A stretch of 64,000 bases of DNA, from contig QZCP01000045.1 of the NCBI GenBank assembly GCA_003956705.1, positions 62,001-126,000 of the forward strand, read 5' to 3'. Both the position numbers and the translations under genes were made by a program. Below are positions 1-13,545 of this stretch, piece by piece. This DNA is from Brevipalpus yothersi (taxonomy: Eukaryota > Arthropoda > Arachnida > Trombidiformes > Tenuipalpidae). Position 1 is the stretch's first letter, and each line of letters opens with the position of its first letter. Below the pieces are notes generated by a model. It saw only the letters and a program-made list of their open reading frames with translations. It searched no databases and had not been told where the DNA came from.

Positions 1-2845
1 GAACGGAAATATTTGATTGCTTCCACGATCGCTAAAGCTTCTTTATCAGTAATACTATAATTTTGTTCAGCCTTCGTGAAAGTATGAGAATGGTATCCGA
101 TGACACGGAGCTGTTGTGGTTTAGTTTTGCTGGAATCTTTTTGATATAATATGGCTCCTGTACCATAGTGACAAGCATCCGTACACAGTTCGAATGGAAG
201 AGATCGATCAGGTAGCTGTAGAATTGGATTCTTAGATATGAGCTCCTTCAATTTTTGGAATGCTTGTTCACACTCTTTAGTCCATTCGAATTTGACATCT
301 TTTTGTTTCAGTCTGTTAAGCGGACGCACAATTTGGGCATAGCCATTAATGAATCCACGAAAGTGACCGGTGAGGCCCGTGAATTGTCTCACTGCTTGTA
401 CAGAGTCAGGAGTGCTAATATTGCGAACCTTTTCCACGGTCTCATCCTTAGTAGTCTTAGTTTGACCATCTATGATTCGACCAAGGAACTTTATCCGTGG
501 AACCATGAAATGACATTTTTCTAGGTTCACACAAACATTCGCTCCTTCCAATGCTGTGAGGACTCTGATGGCTCTTTCATAGCACTCTTCTGCATTTCTC
601 CCACCAATGCAGATATCGTCGATATAGACCCAAATATACGGATCTTTGAGCAACTCACTAGTATCTCAGTCATTCTCCTTTGGAACAGAGATTCACTATT
701 TTTCCAACCGAAAGGTAATCGGTTCCAAATATAATGGCCAAAAGGTATAACAAAAGCACTGAATTTTCGAGTTTCCGGAGTTAGTTCGATTTGCCAGTAT
801 CCTTCGCGTAAATCAATTTTGCAGAAATGCGTGCATCCACCGAGATTGCTAATTATCTCATCAATAATGGGAAACGGGAAAGGATCCAGCTCAGTTATCT
901 TATTGATTTCAATATAATCGATGCATAATCTTAGGTCACCGTTCTCTTTCTTAGCGAGAGTGACCGGAGAAGCGTACTTCGAGTCAGACCTGGCAATGAC
1001 ACCACGGCTCAATAGTTCATCAATCTTACTTTGAAGCCATTCGTAACGAAAGGGACTCAATCGGTACGGACGTGCTTTCACAACTTTTGAGTGTGGCATC
1101 AGCTCGAACTTCACCTGTCCAATAGGATCTCCCAATTCAGACCGACAGAGCTTGGGAAACATTTTCTTGACGTTGTCTCTCGATAGAGGAGCTTGTGGAA
1201 GCAATACTGCTGGTGGAGGCAATACTGCTCGTGGAGGCGATGTTGCTTGTGGAGGCAGTGCTGTCCGTGGAAACAGAACTGATCGAGGTTCGCTCTTTGC
1301 CTTGTTTCCACGTGGTGGCCGTGGAGGCAATGATTCATTTTGTTTCTGCTGAACATGTGAGGCCACCGCTACTTGTGGCTTTTTCTTCTTGGGTGACTTC
1401 AAGATTGGATCAAATATGTCCATCAAGCCAATCCCAAATTTCATCATATCTTTTTCACTCAGAATCACTGGGTATAGGAGATTTTCCACGAGCCCGAACT
1501 CAATTTCTTGTGTTTTATTTCTGAGGGCAACTTTGAGTGTAGCGGTAGGAGTTATTTGGTGCTTATCACCGTAGAAACCATGTAGGTTGAGTGAAACTTT
1601 CTTCACAGCAACACCGAGGTTGTGGGCAAATTTACTGCGGATCATGCTGATATCAGCTCCCGAGTCAAGTCGAGTAGAGTATTTTTCTCTGTTAATAATG
1701 ACTGTTGCTCTGGAGTTGATGAATTGTCCTCTCGTCGAGGCTCCCTGATGATTCAAGAGGTTGCATTCAAAAGGTGGACGAGAGGAACTCGCCATGGTAA
1801 TATCCTTAGGACTTTCCCCAATTGCAGTTACCAATGATTGGTGTGGTTTCTGATTCTTCTTGAAATCACGATTCATTTGAGGTGCTCTGGGCCTGGCTGA
1901 TGGGCTGATAGATCTTAGAGGAATTGGAGATAATTGCTCCATTGCTTCCCGTAACTCAGCTTTATTTTTCAACGGTCTTGTCATGAGTTGAGCTTGCATA
2001 TCCTTTGGAAGTCCCATCAGAACTCGAGTAACAAAATAATACTCTGGTAGAGTTGGACACACAATTTGCAAAAGTCTTTGCTTCTCGTAGAAATAATTCA
2101 TGACTTTGCCTCCACGGTATTCCCACTTGTCAGCAGCTAATACTGCAGCAATTCGGTTTTGAGTAAAAGAATTGAGAAAAGAATTCTTCCAGAACTCCCA
2201 CGACTCTTCAACATCATCACGCATTAGAGAATTGTACCATTTAAGGGCATTACCATCTAAATTTGGCTTCAAACTGTTGATTTTTGCCGAATCACTTGTC
2301 CAGTGGTTGTGTTCACAGGCCTTTTCGAAACTTTTCATCCAAATGGCTGGATCATCATTTTCACCATCGAATTTCGTGATCTCCAGTCTATGTGATGCTT
2401 GTCGTGAATTATTCACCGTGGAAGCAAGTGTCTCTCTCATCACCGACATTAAATTCATCGATTCTCGATGGGAACTGAGAAGTTCTTGCATAGCTAATAA
2501 TAACGCGCTATTATCTGCAGTGGTCATTTGACTGAGTGTTTGAGATACCGTAGGCTCATCAGCTCCACTCTCATCAAGTTGACCAAATTCTGCATTGACG
2601 TAAGGCTTAGCCTCCTCTTCAGTCAGGTTAATACCTAGTATCCTTTTGAACTTCATCATGTCCGTTTCTCTTTTCACTTGAGCCTTTTTAATAAGAACAT
2701 CGTGAAGCTCAATAGGTTGATATTGTTCTTCAACCAGAATCCATTCCTCTTCGTCAGGTAATTGGTATCTGATCAATAGAATTTTTTCGGATTGTCGTAC
2801 AAAGTGGAACTTTATCTTATACGACAATCCTGCCGTGCTCGCCAT
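1..2845 (-). pseudogene. Ty3/Gypsy-type gag-pol retroelement, frameshifted and cut by the window edge
   Basis: A fused gag-pol frame starts at the ATG at 2845 and runs 772 codons to 527. Residues ~155-305 resemble a retrotransposon Gag (KFDGENDD..W...F), residues 394-398 are the aspartic-protease motif DSGAD, and from ~605 a reverse transcriptase begins (LCIDY, then FCKIDLREGYWQI, then LPFGW). The YIDDI catalytic motif lies at 612-626 but in another frame, so a one- or two-base indel near 655-680 breaks the gene. The second frame stays open from there to base 1, covering the RT thumb and the start of RNase H (TDAC, then EALAIVEAIKYF). Integrase and the 3' LTR would lie left of the window. I see no envelope gene. 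The single gag-pol frame and domain order protease-RT-RNase H fit Ty3/Gypsy elements. The break makes this copy non-autonomous. Its orientation is opposite to the myosin next door. Confidence 0.9.
1196..1285. repeat. Five 18-bp tandem repeats inside the retroelement
   Basis: Five diverged copies of an 18-base unit beginning tgga(a/g)gcaatactgct lie end to end. On the coding (minus) strand they encode a proline/leucine-rich linker between protease and reverse transcriptase (about residues 520-555). Such linkers tolerate length change, so this is probably slippage-driven expansion. Confidence 0.75.
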
Positions 2846-3668
2846 TAATGTGGTGTCCTCCGTAGAAACAAATGAAATAAAGAAAAGGAGAGACTACCAC
2901 ATCCAATATGAGATAAACTCACAAGTTAAAATAATAGAGTAATTGTGTTTAATATGAGAACAATCGATGTATCACGATAAAAGTTCATATCGAAGTCTGG
3001 TATTCTTGAGGATTGTTCAATATTATATTCAGGAAGGCTAACAATGGATAATCTACCGTGGAAACAGGCCTAAAACTATATTATTGTGATGATAAAACTA
3101 CTTATTCTTTGGCCGAATTTCTAGATTTATATTGTTGTATTTTAGGAACACAACAAGTCAAACCTAAGCAAGAACTTTTTCGGAAATCTGTTCTGATAGA
3201 TAAAAGAGGACGCTACACCTGTGTTAATGGTGCTGTGATCTGTCGAATGTGTGTGTTGAAAAAAGAGAGAGAGGCCACTTTTGAACACGGCATTCAATTT
3301 TGATGAGAAAAATTTGAGTGAAAAGTTTTTTTTCTCAGTTCGTGAAGTTAGTTCTTTGATAGACTTGACAAAAGTTTTTCTCTCTTTGGTTTAAATGTGA
3401 CAAAAATCAATTCCATAATTAAGGTAGTTGATTTGCAATTATGATCGGGAGCTGTTTTGTGGTAGGAATCCAGTGTTGATGGTAGGGAAGTTCGATTTGA
3501 ACTGCTCATCAAGTGTTGTGGGCAACATGTGACCATAAGCATAGCAGAGCTTGATGGTTGATTGGTGATCGGAAAAATAGTTTACCTGTTGTGTTTGGTG
3601 TAGTGTCATTTGGTCGTCAGCGTTGATCAATTAGTATTTGATTGTTGTGTGTGCTGGTGACTTCTTCA
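2846..3668. other. Spacer between retroelement and myosin; retroelement leader/LTR cannot be delimited
   Basis: The 5' leader and 5' LTR of the minus-strand retroelement should lie here, but with only one end in view I cannot find a second LTR copy or a convincing primer-binding site. A plus-strand open frame at 3058-3303 has no recognisable content. An in-frame stop at 3639 precedes the myosin ATG at 3669. Confidence 0.4.
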
Positions 3669-6600
3669 ATGGCCACTGTTGGATTGTCTAAGGTGTTTAT
3701 ATTGGACAAATACTTTACTGAATTGCAAAAATATTGGGAAACTGAGAAAAAATTGAAAGGTGAGCTTCTGTATTGATCTTTTTTTCAACACCGTGCTGGC
3801 CAATTGTGTTTGTGATTTCAGTGTTGTGGAAATTTTCACCAAAGTTTGTGAATCTCTTACATATCTGATATTAGTGTCCACATTTTTATGAGTGTTTTTT
3901 TCTACTATCATTTCAATCAGAAAATGATCGATCTGAACCGTGTTCAATTTTTACTGGTGACGAAAAACGATTGACCGAAGCAAGTCCAACTCAAATATAT
4001 GATCTGATCTATCTACAAGGTCCATTAACAGAGGATATAATATATCGTACCTTACAAGCTCGGTTTCATGAGAATGAATATTTTGTAAGTACCACGAAAA
4101 CAAATAAAATAACTCAATGATTCATTGAATCAATGAGTTAATCAATTTTTTTGACCATCACAAAAACTGCTACTACAGCTACTACCTGTTGTTGAGATTA
4201 TTATTAATGTTCAGCTCATCCCGTTGTATTATATCTTTTTTACTTTTCTTCTTGTTCTCTCTCTTTCTTCGTAGTAATTGATGTTCATCTTACAATCGTG
4301 ATCATCATCATTATTTTGTTCTTTTTTCTACCTCATACATCTCTTATTTCCACATGAATTTATCTTGATAGTATTCCCGAAGAAAATTAGCCAAAGCTTT
4401 GGATACATTCGGAAGATGAATGCATATCATCTTTGATAGAGATGAACAAAAAATTATCATCATCTTCTTTGATACCTCCTTGAACACTCCTTCTAACTTT
4501 TAAAACAATCTTTCTAATCTATCCCTAATGAAAACGATGATCTGAATATTCCACACCGTCATTATCATTAGCTTTTGCATTTCCATTAGAATCAGAATAT
4601 TTTTTCCTAAGTCATGTGTCAATATTGTTTCTCTTGTCCATCAATCTTTCATCTTTTTCTTTATTGAATGAAATCAACAAAATTCTTATCCGATTTCCTA
4701 TGGATTTAATGATCATGCATAGATTTTCTTCTCTCTCTCTCTCTCTCTTCCAAGAATTTGATTTGATGATGATTTTCAGATAAGATGCAATCACAGAAAT
4801 CAGAAGCACCCGGTTTTCTACTTGATAAATGTATGTATAGGGAATCCGAAATGCTCTTCTCTCTCATCGGTAGTAAGTAGTCGTTAAAGTAGAGTTAAAA
4901 AGTTGAAGATAGATTCCTCTTACCATTTCACTACTACATGTACTACTACCACTACTACTACTAGCTGTTCTTATATGACCGGTTACCGGTTAGCAAAACA
5001 TGTTAGTCCTTTTTCTTCTTCTTCTTCTTCAGGATGCTTAAGCCATTGGAAGACATCAATAACCGAACCTAGTTCCTCTCTTTCTCTCTCTCTCTCTCTT
5101 CCCTTTCAACGTATATTAACCATTTGTCTCTTCTGCTCGATTGCATCTTGATTTGCATTCATTAGCTAATCAAGAAAAGATACGATAGTTAACCTTCTCT
5201 ATCTCTCTCTCTCTCCCTTTGCCCGGGTAGCATCTCAATTGAAGACATTTACCCTCAAAATTTTGACTGAATTTTATCCTCCAAGACACACACACACTCA
5301 CATATATTCTGGCTGATTTATTGGACAAGTTGCATCGAAATGATCTTTCACACTGATCACGCATAGAACGTTTGCATATTAATTGGCATCCAAATGTTCT
5401 TGCTGCATGCCAATCAGCTTATTCCTTTTTTTACCGTTCATCACCTGAACAATTTTTCAAGACACTAGCAAAAAAGAGTTCATGTTCGTGTTGTGTATTT
5501 GCCAAATGATGAACAGCATTCCAATGTATTAGGTTGTCGAATTACTTTGATACTCTTTCCAGTAGGAAGAAGTAAGAAGAAGAAATCACCCATTTTTCCA
5601 GTTAAATGAATGAATCATTTTTTTCTCCTAGAATCAAGGTGTGAGCAAACTATCGAGGTGTGAGTATTGCATCAGAGATTCTTTCAATCTGGTATCATAA
5701 AAAAGCGGCAGAATTTTATTAAATATGCCAGAAAAATCAATTGAGCAATCATTTAATTGATCTACATGGAGAGACAGGCGTATTCTGAATCATAATTAGA
5801 ATACAATTCTCAAGTGATGCAACAGTCTAGTTTAAATTGCTACTTCATGGTTATCCACATGCATACTGCCTAGTAATTGATTCTTATTTCGCACTTATTT
5901 TTCATCTTGATCATTTGAAAAAATTTAATGACCCATGGTTACTGAAGCCTCAATACTATTGCATCAGAAGAACGGATAGAATGTTTTCAAATTATAAATA
6001 TGAAGCTACTCTCTCGTTCCAAACTTGGATTCTTTTTATTTCAATTTGATTCCGATTTGATGATCATTGCTTAACCCGAACATTGATCATTGCATCATTT
6101 TATCAGGTTGTGCAATAATTTTAGTCACATCATCAGAATGTTGCAAAACAAACTCAATCATATAGACTTACTTGCTTATTTCTATTTGCAGAACGATTTT
6201 TCTTACTCTAATGTGAATGAAAAACAGTTACATGATAAATCTATAGGTCTATAGCTTTGAATATGTTTTGATGCTTTTTTTTATTCTTGTTTATTTTGCC
6301 TCACTTTTCATCTTAAGAAAATTTTTTTCTCAAGATGATACATGCTGCGCTTGCAATGATCATTATCATTCATTTCACCATTAACACTTGCTATCCGTGC
6401 ATCTTTCTCCTAATAAACAAAATAGAATAGGAAAGATGAAAACGATTTCAAATTGATTCAATCTTGATCCTCAAGTAATCAATCGTGGGAATGATCGTGA
6501 GTGATTCTCTCCTTTTTGACATTTTCTCTCTTATTTTTTACATTTCTTAGATTTTTATCTTATTTTCAGAATGGTTCTAGAACCACTCCGCAAAATTCTT

Positions 6601-8166
6601 TTTATCTGAAAAAATTTCGAAATACTTTTCTCTCTCTCTTTCTTCCTCTTCTTTTTCTCAAGAAATGATAACACTAATGAACTTTCATGATTTATGACTC
6701 AATTGGAGAGGCTTTTCCGAGAAAATTTTACGAACTTGCCGGTTTTAAATTTCTTTAAATTTGATCATTTCAACTCAAATTAGAGTCTGACTCTTGCTAC
6801 AATCGAGCTTATGGTAGCATCACCTCACACATTTCAGATTGTCTGTTATTTATTGGGGAAAAAAAGAGGAGAAGAAGGCGAAAAAGAGGGCTCAGGCCAA
6901 TTTTTATCCCCAAGACAAGGACAAGAAAATGACCCTCACTCAAGGATAAATCGCTTGAGGCTTTAAATTTATGTAACTTAGCGTCTCAGAGTTGAGACTG
7001 AGAGAGAGAGAGAGAGAGAGAGAAAATCTTGCTAATCTTTTTCCAAATATTAGACTCAAACTGATAGAATAGTCATCAAAAAAGGTTCTTCATTCAAGCG
7101 ATAGTTACCCTCCGAAAATTTTTTTCTCGCGCTTAGATTGTCAGATTAAGATGCTCGAAAAGAGAGAAAGAGAGAGAGAGGGAGAGCCTCGAGAAGAGAA
7201 AGGTAGAAATTAGCTGTAAAATAAGAAGAAGTGGAAGTAGAAGAAGAAGATGAAGATGATGAAGAAGAAGGAGAAGGAGAAGGAATAACCAGGAGCAATC
7301 GATTCTTGCCTTCAAGCCCTGTTCATGACCTGATCCCAAGTGAGGTCGATCTTCAAGCCGCAACCAGCAGCGTTTCTTTAGTGATTCCATCCATCAAATC
7401 CTCTGACATAAGAGAACTGATGAAATCTCGGAATCGATTCTCTCTCTCCAAGAAAGTACCTCTCTTTCTCTCATCCACATCACAGAATGTAGAGGTAGCA
7501 TTTTTTCTTCCCTCTTCACTTCGGGCAACGGAAAAAGGATGTCACGGTCCTAGATTCTTTTTCGACCAGAGAATTGATGTGATAATTCATCCACAGTCTC
7601 TCTTTCTCTCCCTCTGGTTAGATGTGGTTTCTATCGATCATGATTAGTTGGAGAACTTTTCAATAGTGGTCAATGTTCTAGTCTAATTTTTTTGCTTCTT
7701 CTTCTCATCTTCTTTGGAAATGACGAAGCGGATTTTATCAACTTGATCCAAGAGCAAAATCTTCGGTTAACATATTCTCTTGAGGAGGTGATGATGATTT
7801 TGCATCAAATAAATTTTTTTGATCATTGGGAACCTATTGAAGATTGGCCAATTGAATCCAAATTCGAATCGATCAATAATATCTTCTTCTCGCATCACAT
7901 GATTTGTGCAATGCAGGTATCCACCATCTATCTGACTGATCCACGGTGAGCATTCTAGTGGGTCAAGAGAATGATTTTTCGTGATCACAGTATTTTAGGA
8001 ATTCATTCCTTCTTCTCTATACTTCTCATCCCTAAGTCTACTCTCTTCACTGTCAAGCTTTATCTTGTACAAATCGCATCATTTCATTCCAACTGATTGC
8101 TTAGTTCCGTGTCAAGAGAAGAAATAGTTGAAATTTTTTCTTGTATTGTCTTCGATATCACAATGA

Positions 8167-8221
<55 letters not shown>

Positions 8222-11189
8222 AATTTATCGATGCAAACCTTAAAGAATGATAATTTTGTACCTTCATAACTCAGTATTCACTAACTGACGATAGTCTGTC
8301 GAAATCAACAAATATCTAACTTTATTAACGGGAGAATACAGATGAGTCTCTCTTCTATCTCATAATCCTCAGGCATATTCTAACCATCTTCCGAGTGTAC
8401 ATGTATCATCTTTAATTCATAACTATAATTCATAATCAAATGTCAAAACTCAAGCATTCCATCATGTAAAGCCTTGTGTTGAGCATAAAGTTCTTATGCA
8501 TTGATCCTAATCGAAAAATTTTTCTCACCATCCTTCTTGACCCTCTTGTGTCTTATACGTATTTTTTGTGAATTCACCCCGTTCAGCAGAAAATTTTTGT
8601 AATGTTTTGATAATTTCTCTCTTCTTCTTCTTTTTCTTCATCATCTTCATCTTTCCCTTCATCCAGTCATGTGGCATGGAAGTTGCTGGGAAAAACAATT
8701 TTTCTCTCTTGTTTCCCTTCTCTCATCCACTCTTCATTCCTCATACTTACAGCCTTCATCCCTATCATTATCATTTTCTGCCGCTCATCGATCGTTAAAT
8801 CGTTCCTATGTTTTTATATGTTCACATCATAATGAGATGCAAGCCCACAGGGTCTGAGGGGGAGGCTATACATGCCTGTTTACATACAACGTTGGTCCGA
8901 TGAATTATGCTGTATATTACTCGCGCTCTTTTCTCTCCCTCTCTCTCTCTCTTTCTCTCTCTCTTGCTTCCTATCATTTAATTATTATTACTGTACGATA
9001 AATATCCATTGAAACTTATACTGAATTTTTTTCTTCTCTCTCTCTCTATTTCACCTGTTCAGACCAACATTGGACCGGTTCTTTTGTCGATAAACAGCTA
9101 TCATAAGATCGGAAATGCTCTTACACTGAATAGCGTCCACCAAGATGCGGTCAAATATCCACAATTATTACGGATTGTTGAAGATGCTGTACGACAACAG
9201 CGTGAAACAGGCTATCCGCAGGCCATCATTCTCAGGTAAATATACATGGTCAAAATTTATTTCCATCATCCATGTACACACACACACATATACATATCTG
9301 TATTCCATCTTCATCCTTTATCATCTTCACCTCGTTAATTCCTACATCATTCTCCCACCACTATCGGCCCACAGAGTCCATTCGCCTCGCTCTTTCTCTC
9401 TCTTCCTCGAGTACATGTATACACATATACATGCATGTTTACCTGTCCATTTTCCATGTAGCTTCTGAGGAAGATCGAGAGGAAAATTTTCACTATTTTC
9501 TTTGCCTCTCTATATCCTACTCTTCATAAACACAGCCCAATGGCCAATGATGAAACCCTGTAAACTATAATCATTGTCAAGATTGGCCCTCACTTGGCTT
9601 GGAGGCTTTTTTTTCGGCAGGCCAAGAGAGAAGAGAAAGTTTCCAAAAAGTAATCTGCTACTAGACCAGTTGCAGATTGATCATCTCTGCGTACTTTCAG
9701 CTCATTTATTCCTCTTGGTCTAATATTCTTATTATTCTCTTTCTTATATACACACATACAAGTTCAGCTTCTTATCTTTTTTCTTCTCTTTCCTTTTCTA
9801 TCCTCTTCTTTTCTCTTCACAGCGGGGAAAGTGGGAGTGGAAAAACGTACTCTTCAATGCTTTTGTTACGCCAGTTATTCGATGCCGCTGGTGGAGGACC
9901 TGAAACGGACTCGTTTAAACATCTAGCGGCCGCATTTACCGTCCTACGGTCACTTGGATCCGCAAAAACTGCCAAAAATAGAGAATCTAGTCGAATTGTG
10001 AGTATAACTACTACTAGTATTTCGATACACTTTTACTTGGTTTTTGTGACCCACAAAATTATAGTTTCTATGCGAAAGATGGAAAGAGAGGAGAAATGTG
10101 ATGCCTCACTTGCCGAAAAAAATGGACAGAGAAAAGAGAAAAGTTTTTCTCATTTAAGAAAAAAGTTTCCAAATTTTCTTTGGACTCAATCTTGGCATCG
10201 ACAAGATTGAGTTATCTTATTTTCTTGGTGAAGTTTTCCATTATTCCATGTTGATTATTATTATTCTGACCATCCTGGCACCCTAGATGATTACAAGTTC
10301 TTATTATTTCATCTATAAGCAAAAAAATTTGGTTTGCTCATCATCTCTTCATTTCTTTGCTGTTGCATGTTTATCTTCTCTGGGCTTGTATTAAGCTTCT
10401 CAATTGAATCCGAATTTTTTCAACTATTCTATTCGAGGATGATAACAAGGTGTCTTGGCCCTCTGATAATCCGTTTATCAAATAATCTTCGGAACAATCT
10501 CATCACACTTTTTGTTGCTTTCCTCATTAATTTTAGACCATGATCATAAGCAAGTGTCTACTGATACACAAACCCTTTCCAAAACCAATCATTTTCCTCG
10601 CTTTCGCGATATTTTCATTTTTTTGGGGCTCTTTCTTGTTGGGTTTCTCCTCTTTATGTCATTGATGCGAAAAATTCAGCAACAAAACGAGTAAAAACGC
10701 ATAATTTCTATTGGGCTCTATCCTACTGTTGATTCGAACGTTCATTCTCACTAATCAATCAATGCAAATTTGATATGACAAAAGTTTTCAAAAGCTGAAA
10801 TGAGAATTGATATCTTGAGAGGAAGCAAAAAGTTTTCTCTTTTACTACGAACGAACTGCTCTTTTTTGTTTTTTAGAACAAGCGTTTGAAAATGAAAAAT
10901 TTACCATTGATTATTTGAAAAATTTGAAATTTTTTTGAAAGAGATCTTTTTTCTTATACTGCATGAATATGCAATGCTTGAATTTAATTGAATGCTTCTA
11001 GCATTCGGTATGTTTAGATGGTATAATATCATCATTGTTGAAGGTTATCAAGAATAAGAGATTTGAGCCAGTCAACACGGCCTAAAATCATTGGCTCAAT
11101 TTACCGGAGCCCAGAAAGGTCTTCCTGCAAGCTTCTAAGCCCAGGGACAGAGCTGAAGCTTTGCGAAATAGCCTAGGATATGTTCACCT

Positions 11190-11251
<62 letters not shown>

Positions 11252-13490
11252 CTCTCTTTCTTCTGATCCTTGATGGCAATTTCCAGGATTCATCAAGGCT
11301 CGACTCGTGTATGGTAAGCAAGTGGAAATACACATAGGATGAAATTTGTGAATATCAATACAATCAAATAGACTCAGTTCCATCTAGAGTTCCTATGATT
11401 TGTAAAATATGATGCATTCGGTCAAAAAGATAAATAAGTTAGATAGGATCTCAATCCAAATTTATAACTCCATCATGCTATGTGATTTTCATTTGCCCAT
11501 TTATCTAGCAAAATGTTGAGCAGAGAGATTTATTAATCATTCATTAGTTGGATTCCCAACTGATACTTCAGTTGGAGATATTTTAACTGATGTCTTGTCT
11601 GATGCTGAAAAATGACTTCTCACACTGATTTGCTAACAATCAGTCATTCGAAACCTGATGAATTTCGATTTCAAAGATTTTTTCAACAGTGATAAAGTCA
11701 GCTGGCAGCTCATAACTGATTGCATATCGGATAAAATTTAAAACAGAAATAAAAACCTTCAACCAAATTTTTGGATGAAATTTTATTATTTTTAGACACA
11801 AAAGGCTAGTATAGACATTAATTCTAATTTTGATTTCTTTCACAATTTATTTTCACAAATCTCAATTCAAAGGGAATTCCTTATGGGAAATTCTTTCAGC
11901 GTCCAATACCAAGAGTGTTAGAGTACCCCTCAAGTTGATTCACAATAGTGGTTGCTAGTTGTTCATATTTATCAGCTGCATTATTGAATTTTGATATATA
12001 TGCCTCCAATGATGCCTCCAATGATGCGAAAATGTTTTCACCTTCCTTTGTCATTTGATCGAGATCATTTCGAAGAGATCGAAGGGTTTCCATTCTTTTG
12101 ACAAGATTTTCAGCTGCATTTGATCTTTCAATTGTTTGATCACCTTGACTTGATTGAATTTCTTCACCACGAACCACTGAAGCAACTTGAACGATTTCCA
12201 CACACAGTAAAATAGCAAGAATAATCTTGAAGCTCATACTGCTTGGTGAGTTTTAACAAATATAAATGAACTTATCATAAATTAGTCAGAGTATCATGAA
12301 AACTGGTGGCTATCTGTTTGCCATGGAGCCTTTTTATCGATGAGAGAGCTGAGATAGCTCATTTTTTGAGTGAACAATCTGTGTTTCAAATTTTTCATTG
12401 ATGCTCATATGGAAATTTGAATTTTTAATGAATTTCTATCAGATTCAGGGGGCGTTTTTTCTCAATATGTTCTTGAAGCTCCACCTTCTTCAAATCTGTA
12501 TCAAATGGATGCAGATTGTCTTATAATGAGTCAGATTTGTCATCTCAATCAAACTTAATCGTGGATATCAATGAATTCGAATAAGCTCTAAAGCAACCGA
12601 AAATCATTATTCTTTGGCGACGATGACGAATTGATAACAAAATTTTGTTCTGTCTATTAGTATTCGCTGATATTAATTCATTGAATTCAAGAACCATGAA
12701 CTAATTGCACAGAATATTAGAATTTCCAAAGCAAAATTTCAAGTTCATTGTTTGAGCATAATTTTAACCTTTTTAGGCTCAATATCACAAGCTATCTTTC
12801 CTAATAGAATATTTATTCATGGTCTTCCAGCCTGGTCAAGTCTAAGGGTTGGACTGTATAGTCACATGAACACAGAGACAGGCAGACATATGGACTACTA
12901 ATTTCCCAGTTTATTTCACAATTTTTCTACTTTTTCAGATTATTTTAGGTCAGAGGGAATGTTACACTTTTGATCGGAATTTAATTGATTTTCATTGCAA
13001 ATACCGAAAATTGATCAGATATTGGTTATGAAATCAGAATCCAATTCATTTCTAGTGACAATGCATTTCTTTAATCTTCAAAATTCAAGAATCATTACTT
13101 TTACCAGATTTTTAGATCAAATTTCAATCTTCAAATCGTCAGAAAAATTATCTATAATTCTTATAAATTTCCTCGCAGAATGAATTTTGTTACAAATCTC
13201 AAATTTCTATGAACTCTTTTCAAGAAGAACTCTCTAATCAATCTCCAAAATTGATGGCCAGTAACAAAATTCTCATCACATTTGAAGTGTGACTCAACGA
13301 TCCCTCCAATTCATTACATAGACCATCGATTATTCCTTCAAATGAAGCAGATAATTCTCGAATGTCATCTATCTATCTATCTATAATATTACGGCAAGGT
13401 TTTGTTAAAATCAAATGGCCGGTGAAGAGTCCTCTTTCTCTTTCTCTTTATTTTCCTTCTTCATCCACTACCCAAGGCAAAGGATTAGGT

Positions 13491-13545
<55 letters not shown>

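Noticed and set aside
3058..3303. 81-codon plus-strand open frame next to the retroelement
   Set aside because: No recognisable content; it probably lies in retroelement leader or LTR sequence.
7231..7647. 138-codon plus-strand open frame in myosin intron 2
   Set aside because: The first 30 codons come from GAA/GAT simple repeats and the rest has no family-like pattern or splice context.
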